Source of the DNA: Proteocatella sphenisci DSM 23131 | GTDB lineage: Bacteria > Bacillota > Clostridia > Peptostreptococcales > Filifactoraceae | Reading direction: 5' to 3' | Length of the DNA: 33,044 nucleotides | Assembly: GCF_000423525.1 (NCBI RefSeq) | Contig: NZ_AUID01000025.1 | Span: forward strand, 1-33,044 | Shown here: positions 16,206 to 23,665 of the stretch, one piece after another | Position numbering within the stretch: position 1 is the first letter of the stretch | Layout: every line of letters begins with the position of its first letter | Position numbers and translations under genes: made by a program | Notes under the pieces: generated by a model | The model's input: only the letters and a program-made list of their open reading frames with translations | Databases searched by the model: none | Told to the model about the DNA's origin: nothing

Positions 16206-17570
16206 TTAATGTTTTATATTGATCTCATACTCTTTTACCTTATTATATAGCTGCCTGCTCGAAATTTGAAGAGTTTTGGCAGAAATTTCCATATTAAAGT
16301 CATTTTTATCAAGAACCTCTTTTATATACTTTCTTTCCGCTATAGTTCTCGCTTCTTTCAGACTTAGATTTGAGTTTTTTTCATATTCATTTGAATCCAA
16401 AAATATATTATATTGGGTAGCGTCTTCAAGTGATATGCTGTCATCTTCAGCCATTACAGTAAGTCTTTCTATTATGTTTTTCAGTTCTCTTATATTACCC
16501 GGATAATCATACGAAAGTAAGACTTTCATAAGATTATCATCGATATGTCTTATGTCTTTTTTCAGTTCCCTGCTGCTTTGCTCCATGAAAAATTCAATTA
16601 GAAGAGGCAAATCTTCTTTTCGTTCTCTAAGAGGGGGTATTTCTATGGTTACAGTACTTATTCTGTAATAGAGGTCTTCTCTGAATTTTTTCTCTGCTAT
16701 ATCTCTTGAAATATTGCGATTAGTAGCGCATATAAGTCTAAAATCTACTTTTATAGGTTCATTGCTTCCTATTCTCTCGATTTCTTTGTTTTCTATACTT
16801 CTAAGTATTTTCGCCTGAGAGACGAGGGGTATATCACCTATCTCATCCAAAAATAAAGTACCTCCATCCGCTGATTCAAACCGGCCCTTCCTCATACCCT
16901 CAGAACCAGTGAACGACCCCTTTTCATGACCGTATAACTCTGATTCAATAAGGGTTTCAGGAAGAGCATGGCAGTTAACTGAAACAAGTACATTTTCACG
17001 TCTACTGCTTTTCATATGGATGTATTTGGTAAGGATTTCTTTGCCCGACCCTGATTCCCCAAGTATAAGGACATTTACATCTGTTGATGCTACTTTTTCT
17101 GCAAGTTTTAAGACATTTGAATATTTTTCACTTTTGGTACTGAGCATGGCATCAAACCCATATATCTGGCTCCTGAGCATCTCGTTTTCTTTACTGAGCT
17201 TGTTAATTTCTACAATTTTTTCTATTTCAAAAATCAGCTCCTGAGGGTTATTACTTTTTATGAAATATGAAAATGCGCCTTCTTTTATAGCTTCTACTGC
17301 ATTTTCAATACTGCCATAGGCTGTTATTATTATACATCTGGACTTTATCTTGTTTTCCTTAATATATTTTATAAGGTCCATTCCGTTCATGCCATCCATC
17401 ATAAGATCGGTAATTACAATATCATATTCTTCTGACTTCATTGCCCTTACAGCCTCTAAACCATTTTGTGCACAATCTGCTTTATATCCTCTCTTCTTCA
17501 GTATTGCGCGAAGTAGTTCCCTGAAATTCTTTTCATCATCAACTATAAGTATTTTTGTTTCACTTTTCAT
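16206..17570 (-). CDS. NtrC-family sigma-54-dependent response regulator
   Basis: The 454-residue protein has an N-terminal receiver domain (acidic pocket DD at 11-12, phospho-acceptor Asp55 in VITDLMMDG), a central AAA+ domain (Walker A GESGSGK at 171-177, Walker B LFLDEI at 239-244, arginine-finger region PPLRERKEDLPLL) and a C-terminal Fis-type helix-turn-helix (ISAKTLQISSRQLYNKVKEY). It would activate sigma-54 promoters. Two oddities: the sigma-54-contacting loop reads GSFTGS (218-223) instead of GAFTGA, and the receiver has KSNN where KP is usual. It overlaps the histidine kinase stop by 4 bp (ATGA). The likely target is the -24/-12 promoter of the adjacent antiporter gene at 21155-21173. 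Confidence 0.93.
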   Translation of the reverse strand: MKSETKILIVDDEKNFRELLRAILKKRGYKADCAQNGLEAVRAMKSEEYDIVITDLMMDGMNGMDLIKYIKENKIKSRCIIITAYGSIENAVEAIKEGAFSYFIKSNNPQELIFEIEKIVEINKLSKENEMLRSQIYGFDAMLSTKSEKYSNVLKLAEKVASTDVNVLILGESGSGKEILTKYIHMKSSRRENVLVSVNCHALPETLIESELYGHEKGSFTGSEGMRKGRFESADGGTLFLDEIGDIPLVSQAKILRSIENKEIERIGSNEPIKVDFRLICATNRNISRDIAEKKFREDLYYRISTVTIEIPPLRERKEDLPLLIEFFMEQSSRELKKDIRHIDDNLMKVLLSYDYPGNIRELKNIIERLTVMAEDDSISLEDATQYNIFLDSNEYEKNSNLSLKEARTIAERKYIKEVLDKNDFNMEISAKTLQISSRQLYNKVKEYEINIKH

Positions 17571-19612
17571 TTTAAATCATCTCCGTCTTCTTTGAAAGCT
17601 GGAAGTTTAAGTGTAAATACTGTTTTCTCTTCCATACTTTCAACCGCAATTTCTGATCCAATTTTTACACTTTCTGTATACGCTATATAAAGTCCAAGTC
17701 CCGTTCCTTTTCCAATATCTTTTGTTGTAAAAAATGGCTCGTATATCTTTTCAATGTCTTTTTTTGAAATTCCTCCTCCGTTATCTTCCACTTTCATTAT
17801 AATAAACAAGCCCTGCCGGTGTCCCGATATAGCTATGTATCCATCTTCTCCTATTGCATCTACTGCATTTTGAATAAGATTCATAAGTATATGACTCAGC
17901 GAAGTCCGGTTGGTATTTATATAAAGACTTTGATCTATATCCACCTTGAATACTATCTTGTTTTTCTTTGTAGATACAGAGTAAAGATTTATTACTTCAT
18001 CTACCATATCTGATAAATTCATAAATTCATCTTTACTCTGATTTATTCTGGAAAAATTAAGCAAATTATCAATAATTTTACCTGCCCTCTCTATCGAGCT
18101 GTCTATAGAGTCTATTGCCATTTCTCGCATCTGCTGATCCCCCCAATCCTCATTCATGAGAAATGTGGAGTTTCTTATTATACCCAGGGGATTTCTCAGC
18201 TCATGAGCTACTCCCGCTGCGAGCTGGCCAACTGCTGACATCTTATTTTCCTGTGTCAGCTTGTCTTGATTAATCTTTCGCACCGTTACATCTTCAATCA
18301 TTATAGCAAGGCGCCCCACTACATTTTGTTCATGTTCTAGTATAAATATCTTTATATTATATATGCCACTTTGAATTTTCAATTCATAATTATTTGAAAA
18401 TGAGTCATACCCATCCAAGGCTCCCTTGTTGAGTATTTTAAATATTATCCCGGTAAATTCTCTTTCAAAGTCTTTAATGACGGGCATTCTTGTAAAATCA
18501 CTTCCAATAAGCTCTTTCTCTTTTTTCCCAGTATATATTTTATATGATTTGTTTACGCTTATTACAGTCCCTTCTGCATCAAGTATTACAATCATATTAT
18601 TTATGCCGTTAAAGGTGACTTCGAGCTCCCTCTTAGTGCTTTCTAGTTGTTTTGTTCTTGTATCCACAAGGTTTTTCAGGCTCTTATTCCACATATAAGC
18701 GGTATATGCACTTAGAATCCCCAGAAAAATTGATATCATAAATATAAGTCTGAGTTTTTCTGTATTTCTTTTTGCACTTCTTTCTGCATAAAGCATCCAC
18801 TTTTCATTAATCTTGTCTATAGTTCCATTTTTTCTTAAGGTGAAAATAGCCTTGTTAAGCACCGCAACTATGTCTGAATTAGCCTTTGGTACCCCAAGTA
18901 CACATTCTTCTTCGTATATGGGCTTAGTTAATATATGATAATCATCCATATATTTAAGTTCTTTCATAAAATATCTTATAACAGGTTCATCTCCCGCAAC
19001 TGCCTGTACTTTTCCCTGCTCAAGAAGACGAATCGCTTCTTTAAGATCTTTTGAGTATATTATATTCTCTTTTTTTACCCTTTTGGATATAAACTCTACT
19101 GAATAATCCGACTTTTGAACTGCCACCTTCATATCTTCCCAGTTGTCTTGTTTTATAAGGTTTTCATACTCTTTTCTCGCTACAGCTACTCCTCTTATAG
19201 TGTATATAGGATCGGTAAAGGCAAAGTACTTGCCCCTTTCTTCAGATGGAATCATGTCACATATATCAGTCTCACCTTTTTTTAAAGCCTCTATTGCATG
19301 GTCCCATACCATGGGTCTTGATATTATGTTTTCCCCTAGTTGTATGGATATTGCACTCATATGATCCACAGCAAGTCCCAGATACTGTCCACTTTCCTGG
19401 TAATATGCACCCATGGGAGGGTCATTCATATTTCCTCCGTATATTATCGGAGAATACTTATTGAGTATCTCCTTGTCGTTTTCTGTAAAATCTCGTGAAT
19501 AATTTATATATTCTATTATGTTTACATTATATTCTAATACCAGCAATTGATTTATACCAAAAATAATTATCAAGGCAGCCAGAATAAAATATGTGTACCA
19601 CTTATTTTTCAT
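17567..19612 (-). CDS. Histidine kinase with extracellular SBP_3 sensor
   Basis: In the 681-residue protein a first membrane segment (about 7-28) is followed by an extracellular region like family 3 solute-binding proteins (about 48-275, with GLAVDHMSAISIQLG and ALKKGETDICDMIPS), as in amino acid receptors. A second membrane segment lies at about 286-308, then a PAS domain (about 325-440, with ILDAEGTVISVNKSYKIYTG). HisKA carries the phospho-His in GVAHELRNPLGIIRN. The ATPase domain has NLIQNAVDAIG, VEDNGGGIS, EPFFTTKDIGKGTGLGLYI. It probably senses an external amino acid or similar small anion and phosphorylates the response regulator encoded next. AGGAG precedes the ATG. Confidence 0.92.
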   Translation of the reverse strand: MKNKWYTYFILAALIIIFGINQLLVLEYNVNIIEYINYSRDFTENDKEILNKYSPIIYGGNMNDPPMGAYYQESGQYLGLAVDHMSAISIQLGENIISRPMVWDHAIEALKKGETDICDMIPSEERGKYFAFTDPIYTIRGVAVARKEYENLIKQDNWEDMKVAVQKSDYSVEFISKRVKKENIIYSKDLKEAIRLLEQGKVQAVAGDEPVIRYFMKELKYMDDYHILTKPIYEEECVLGVPKANSDIVAVLNKAIFTLRKNGTIDKINEKWMLYAERSAKRNTEKLRLIFMISIFLGILSAYTAYMWNKSLKNLVDTRTKQLESTKRELEVTFNGINNMIVILDAEGTVISVNKSYKIYTGKKEKELIGSDFTRMPVIKDFEREFTGIIFKILNKGALDGYDSFSNNYELKIQSGIYNIKIFILEHEQNVVGRLAIMIEDVTVRKINQDKLTQENKMSAVGQLAAGVAHELRNPLGIIRNSTFLMNEDWGDQQMREMAIDSIDSSIERAGKIIDNLLNFSRINQSKDEFMNLSDMVDEVINLYSVSTKKNKIVFKVDIDQSLYINTNRTSLSHILMNLIQNAVDAIGEDGYIAISGHRQGLFIIMKVEDNGGGISKKDIEKIYEPFFTTKDIGKGTGLGLYIAYTESVKIGSEIAVESMEEKTVFTLKLPAFKEDGDDLK

Positions 19613-19622
19613 TTTTTACTCC

Positions 19623-19657
19623 TAAAAAAATTGAGAGAGCATTCCGCTCTCTCAATT
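19623..19657 (-). terminator. Terminator of the NhaC gene
   Basis: AATTGAGAGAGC pairs with GCTCTCTCAATT around a 5-nt loop, followed by a T-tract on the minus strand. The -10 box of the kinase promoter overlaps the first arm. Confidence 0.85.
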
Positions 19658-19683
19658 ATATCATTTTATGAAATTTTTTTCAA
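19655..19683 (-). promoter_or_regulatory. Sigma-A promoter of the two-component system
   Basis: TTGAAA (19678-19683), a 17-bp spacer and a perfect TATAAT (19655-19660) with an upstream TGA. Predicted +1 is near 19648, inside the first arm of the NhaC terminator, so its RNA lacks most of that arm and should not form the terminator. Confidence 0.8.
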
Positions 19684-19686
19684 TTT

Positions 19687-21102
19687 TTATTCTGCAAGCT
19701 TAAGATTATCTCTTTCTTCTATTTCTTCTGGTGTCATTTTTGCTACAGTTACTCCAACATAGCTCAGAGCTATTACTACTATAGGAGTCACATAGTTAAA
19801 TACTGCCCACGGAGCATATGCGAACGTAGATACTCCAAGTACCCCCATAAGGAAGGCTCCACATGTATTCCACGGTACCAGAGCCGAAACTATGGTTCCT
19901 GAAGATTCAAGTGCGTTAGAAAGTGTTTTTGGATGAAGTCCACGATCCCTGTAAGTCTGAGCATACATTCTTCCTGGAAGTACAACCGCTATATACTGTT
20001 CTGGCATAGTCATGTTGCTTAAAAGACATGTAGACATTGTAAGGCCAATAAGTCCCTGATCTGATTTTACATGCTTTACCAGTTTTTCAACTATTACTTC
20101 AAGCTGACCAGTTCTTTCCATTATTCCACCAAACATCATTGCAAATATTGTGAGTGATATTGAATAGAACATGTTTGAAAGCCCTCCTGATGAAAGCAGT
20201 GAATCTATTACTTCAACACCAGTCGTACTCTCGTATCCATTGTATCCCACGTTTAATATATCTCCAAAATTCGCCCCCTGGATTATCATTCCAAGAATAG
20301 CACCAGAAATTATTCCCAGAAAAATTCCTGGTATTGCTGGCATTTTCTTTGCTATAGAAAAGATTACTATAACAGGTGGCAAAAGAAGTAGTGGAGAAAG
20401 GTTAAAGTTGTCTGAAAGTCCCTGCTTTATAATTTCTATTGCCCCAAAATCTACATTATCTGCTCCAAATCTCATACCTACAAATCCAAAGAAAATAAGA
20501 GTTATTGCATATGCTGTAAGCGTAGGTTTCATCATGAATTTTACATGAGTAAATACATCTGTTCCAGCCATTGCAGGTGCAAGATTTGTAGTATCTGAAA
20601 GAGGTGACATCTTGTCTCCAAAATAAGAACCCGAAATGATAGCTCCAGCTGCTATAGGAGCTGGTATTCCAAGACCTGTAGCTACTCCCATAAGTGCAAC
20701 ACCTATCGTCCCTGCCGTTCCCCATGAAGTTCCAGTTGCCAAAGATGTTATAGAGCATATTATAACTGCCGCAACAAGGAATATCTGAGGAGAAAGTACT
20801 TTAAGTCCGTAGTATATCATCGTCGGCACGACTCCAGCTTGCAGCCATACTCCAATAAGCACTCCTATTATTGCAAGTATTATTATTGCCTGCATAGCTT
20901 GAAGTATACCCTGGAACATACTATCTTCTATTTCTTTCCATTTAAATCCCATTTTAATTGCAATAACTGATGCAAAAGCTGTACCTATCAACATAGGTAT
21001 ATGAGGATTAGCGCCATACACTGCTATTCCCACTCCCATACAAAGTATCAGAAATGTAAAAGATAAAATTGCTTCATAAAGATACGGTTTTCTTGCTTCC
21101 AT
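19687..21102 (-). CDS. nhaC: NhaC family Na+/H+ antiporter
   Basis: About 471 residues with around 11-12 membrane segments. The conserved NhaC region is visible: TSWGTAGTIGVALMGVATGL, PIAAGAIISGSYFGDKMSPL followed by SDTTNLAPAMAG. The second half has NMTMPEQYIAVVLPGRMYA. The family exchanges protons for sodium, but some members carry organic solutes such as malate/lactate, so the substrate is open. The start is the ATG at 21102 with AGGAGGA 5 nt upstream; the frame stays open to 21144 but without a site. It has a sigma-54 promoter 50-70 bp upstream, and the sensor kinase and sigma-54 activator lie directly downstream. This makes a three-gene module in which the antiporter is probably induced by the kinase's external ligand. 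Confidence 0.88.
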   Translation of the reverse strand: MEARKPYLYEAILSFTFLILCMGVGIAVYGANPHIPMLIGTAFASVIAIKMGFKWKEIEDSMFQGILQAMQAIIILAIIGVLIGVWLQAGVVPTMIYYGLKVLSPQIFLVAAVIICSITSLATGTSWGTAGTIGVALMGVATGLGIPAPIAAGAIISGSYFGDKMSPLSDTTNLAPAMAGTDVFTHVKFMMKPTLTAYAITLIFFGFVGMRFGADNVDFGAIEIIKQGLSDNFNLSPLLLLPPVIVIFSIAKKMPAIPGIFLGIISGAILGMIIQGANFGDILNVGYNGYESTTGVEVIDSLLSSGGLSNMFYSISLTIFAMMFGGIMERTGQLEVIVEKLVKHVKSDQGLIGLTMSTCLLSNMTMPEQYIAVVLPGRMYAQTYRDRGLHPKTLSNALESSGTIVSALVPWNTCGAFLMGVLGVSTFAYAPWAVFNYVTPIVVIALSYVGVTVAKMTPEEIEERDNLKLAE

Positions 21103-21154
21103 GATTCCTCCTGAATTCTTATGTAACGTAAAAAATATTAACATGTCCTTTAAT

Positions 21155-21173
21155 AAAGCAATATTCGTGCCAA
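21155..21173 (-). promoter_or_regulatory. Sigma-54 (-24/-12) promoter of nhaC
   Basis: TTGGCACG-AATA-TTGCTTT on the minus strand matches the sigma-54 consensus (TTGGCACG-N4-TTGCWW) at every defined position, with GG and GC correctly spaced. Predicted +1 is near 21147, about 45 nt before the nhaC ATG. Confidence 0.88.
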
Positions 21174-21483
21174 CATCGTCGTTTAAATAGTATCAATATC
21201 AGCATCCCAGCTTTTTCAGTAACTTTGGCATTTTTATGATTTTTATATGTTTTTTTTGCACCCCCCTTTAAACTTCATCTGGATTTCATTGGTATACTAC
21301 GTTTTCCGAAATTGAAATTTATTTCTTTGTTTTTTGAATCATTTTTCAATTACTCCCTATTATGGACTTTTATATACTGAAAATTCAATTTTGTGACTAT
21401 AATTACATAAAATAGAGCCTTGTTTTTTTATATTTCAACTTAAAATAGATAATATTTTAACATATCATCCATGATTATTCACT
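21174..21483 (-). promoter_or_regulatory. AT-rich upstream region, possible enhancer sites
   Basis: This roughly 310-bp gap between the nhaC promoter and the asd terminator holds no gene. Several TTGAA/TTCAA motifs recur, including an inverted pair AATTGAAA (21310-21317) and TTTCAATT (21344-21351), a nested TTGAA-N6-TTCAA (21334-21349), and TGAAAATTCA (21379-21388). They lie about 170-240 bp upstream of the predicted start, a usual distance for sigma-54 activator binding. In DNA this AT-rich such motifs also arise by chance. Confidence 0.3.
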
Positions 21484-21524
21484 AAAAAACACCTCCAGCA
21501 TGAAATGTATCATTTGGAGGTGTT
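21484..21524 (-). terminator. Terminator of the methionine operon (after asd)
   Basis: A 10-bp stem (AACACCTCCA/TGGAGGTGTT) with a smaller inner helix is followed by six T on the minus strand, about 40 bp after the asd stop. Confidence 0.85.
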
Positions 21525-21564
21525 AAGTATTAAGCTTTATATTAAATATATTATTAAAATATAT

Positions 21565-22641
21565 TTAATCCAGATATCCCATGTTTTTTATAAGCTCCGC
21601 AGTCAAAAGTGCTCCGCCTGCTGCACCCCTTAGAGTATTGTGAGAAAGACATACAAACTTATAATCAAATATTGTATCTTCCCTCAGCCTGCCTATAGTC
21701 ACAGCCATCCCCTTTTCTAGATCTGCATCAAGCAAGGGTTGAGGCCGGTTGTCTTCTTCCATATAATTCAGGAATTTTTTTGGAGCCAGCGGAAGGTTCA
21801 TATCTGCTATTGCAGTCTTGTAATTTTCCCATCTTTCCAGAATCTGTTCTTTAGACGGTTTTTTTGCAAATTTTACCGCCACGGTTGCCATGTGTCCATC
21901 GAGCACCGATACCCTTATGCACTGAGCACTTATAACCGGTTTTAAGGCATTTACAATCTTTCCATCTTTTACCTGCGCCCATATCTTAAGAGGTTCTTTT
22001 TCACTTTTTTCTTCTTCTCCTCCAATATAGGGTATAACGTTTCCTATCATTTCTGGCCACTGGTCAAATGTCTTTCCACTTCCAGATATAGCCTGATAAG
22101 TACTTACCATAACCTGGTCTGGTTCAAATTCTTTGAGCGCATCAAGTGCTGGTACATAGCTCTGTATTGAGCAATTTGGCTTTGCAACTATAAAACCTTT
22201 TTTTGTTCCCAGCCTCTTTTTTTGTACATCCAAAATGTGCAGCTGATCCTTGTTTATCTCTGGGATAAGCATTGGTACATCAGGTGTCCATCTATTTGCA
22301 GAGTTGTTTGATACAACAATTATCTCTTTTCTCGCATAGGCTTCCTCAATTTTAACTATTGCCTCCGAGTCAAGATCCAGTGCACAAAGTACTAATTCTA
22401 CATCTTTGCCCACGGTTTCAAAGTCGCTTACATCCTCCACCACCATATCTTTTACATATTCTGGTATTTTTTTATCCAGCTTCCATTTGCCTTCTACAGC
22501 ATCTGAATATTTTTTCCCTTTAGAATTAGGACTTGCTGCAAGGACTTTTACCTTGAAATAGGGATGGTCTTCAAGCAGAGTCAAAAATCTCTGCCCTACC
22601 ATTCCTGTTGCTCCAAGTACGGCTATATTGGTTTTTTTCAT
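21565..22641 (-). CDS. asd: Aspartate-semialdehyde dehydrogenase
   Basis: The 358-residue enzyme reduces aspartyl phosphate to aspartate semialdehyde with NADPH. It has the N-terminal nucleotide loop VLGATGMVGQRFL (8-20), SNNSANRW, the catalytic Cys157 in VAKPNCSIQSY, and the catalytic base region in the C-terminal half (SVLDGHMATVAVKF). SIQSY after the cysteine and the roughly 355-residue length place it in the archaeal/fungal-type Asd branch rather than the E. coli-type. The ATG has AAAGGGG upstream. It follows hom by 45 bp without a terminator and is the last gene of the SAM-regulated operon, which then contains all steps from aspartate to homocysteine. The product also feeds lysine/diaminopimelate synthesis. 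Confidence 0.94.
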   Translation of the reverse strand: MKKTNIAVLGATGMVGQRFLTLLEDHPYFKVKVLAASPNSKGKKYSDAVEGKWKLDKKIPEYVKDMVVEDVSDFETVGKDVELVLCALDLDSEAIVKIEEAYARKEIIVVSNNSANRWTPDVPMLIPEINKDQLHILDVQKKRLGTKKGFIVAKPNCSIQSYVPALDALKEFEPDQVMVSTYQAISGSGKTFDQWPEMIGNVIPYIGGEEEKSEKEPLKIWAQVKDGKIVNALKPVISAQCIRVSVLDGHMATVAVKFAKKPSKEQILERWENYKTAIADMNLPLAPKKFLNYMEEDNRPQPLLDADLEKGMAVTIGRLREDTIFDYKFVCLSHNTLRGAAGGALLTAELIKNMGYLD

Positions 22642-22686
22642 CGTCTTTACCCCTTTATATAAAGTTTACACTATCATAATTAGTAA

Positions 22687-23664
22687 TTACAGTTTTTCTG
22701 CAATGGCAAATATGTCGCTGACTACAGCACTTGCTGTAGGTCTTGAACCGGCTCCCGCTCCCTGGAGCATTATCTCGCCTGCGTTGTCACAGGTTATATA
22801 TACTGCGTTCATGGCCCCGTCAACGTTTGCAAGAGAGTGGTCCTTACTTATTTCTAAAGGAGAAACTGATACCCTGACTCCATCTCTACATTTTTCAGCC
22901 TGGGCTATAAATTTTATGGTATTGGCATTTTCTCTGGCTTTATTTATATCTGAAATGCTAACTCCTCTTATACCGGTTCTTTTTATATCATTTAAATCTG
23001 GCATGATATTAAATGCCAGTTTTGAAAGTATTGCAATCTTGTACATGGCATCATAGCCTTCAACGTCAGATGTAGGGTCTGCTTCTGCAAATCCAAGTTC
23101 TTGTGCCTTTTTAAGGGCAGATTCAAAGCTCTGGTTTTCATTCATCATCTTGCTGAGTATATAATTTGTAGTTCCGTTGATAATCCCTGATATCTTTTGT
23201 ATCTCATTTGCCACGAGTGAATCCTCAATCACTCTTATTACAGGAATAGTTCCTGCAACGCTGGCCTCATACATAAAAGACACGCCTTTTTCTCTTGCCT
23301 TGTCTTCTATTGATCCTCCAGACATGGCTATAGCCATCTTGTTTGCAGTTACAACATGTTTTCCGGCTTCAATTGCCTGCTCCATATATTTTGAAGCTGG
23401 CTCCTGGCCACCTATTAACTCTACTACTATCTGGATCTGCGGGTCATTTATTATCTGTGCATAATCATCTGTCAGAATTGCTTTGTCTACTCCATAGTCC
23501 TTGTCTGTATTTCTCACAAGAATTTTCTTGATTTCTATTACTTTTTTCTCACCTGTTTTTTCAAAAAGCTTCTGACTTAGCTGGTCTTTTTTCTCTTCTA
23601 ATATATTCTTTACTCCGCTTCCTACGGTTCCAAGTCCGAGCAAAGCTATCTTAACAGTCTTCAT
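22687..23664 (-). CDS. hom: Homoserine dehydrogenase without ACT domain
   Basis: About 325 residues. It reduces aspartate semialdehyde to homoserine. The N-terminal dinucleotide fold has ALLGLGTVGSGV and VTANKMAIA. The catalytic half has IINGTTNYILSKM and GFAEADPTSDVEGYDA. The protein stops at GSRPTASAVVSDIFAIAEKL, where most bacterial enzymes (about 400-430 residues) continue into a regulatory ACT domain, so threonine feedback through that domain is absent. The start chosen is the ATG at 23664, with GGAGGAGAG just upstream. The in-frame ATG at 23679 lies on that binding site and inside the upstream gene. Only 1 bp separates it from the stop of the metA-aspartokinase fusion. Confidence 0.93.
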   Translation of the reverse strand: MKTVKIALLGLGTVGSGVKNILEEKKDQLSQKLFEKTGEKKVIEIKKILVRNTDKDYGVDKAILTDDYAQIINDPQIQIVVELIGGQEPASKYMEQAIEAGKHVVTANKMAIAMSGGSIEDKAREKGVSFMYEASVAGTIPVIRVIEDSLVANEIQKISGIINGTTNYILSKMMNENQSFESALKKAQELGFAEADPTSDVEGYDAMYKIAILSKLAFNIMPDLNDIKRTGIRGVSISDINKARENANTIKFIAQAEKCRDGVRVSVSPLEISKDHSLANVDGAMNAVYITCDNAGEIMLQGAGAGSRPTASAVVSDIFAIAEKL

Positions 23665-23665
23665 T

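Noticed and set aside
20171-20548. 125-codon plus-strand frame inside nhaC
   Set aside because: It is antisense to a well-supported gene, has no binding site and no recognisable domain. The same holds for the other plus-strand frames, for example 6576-7004 and 22628-23056.
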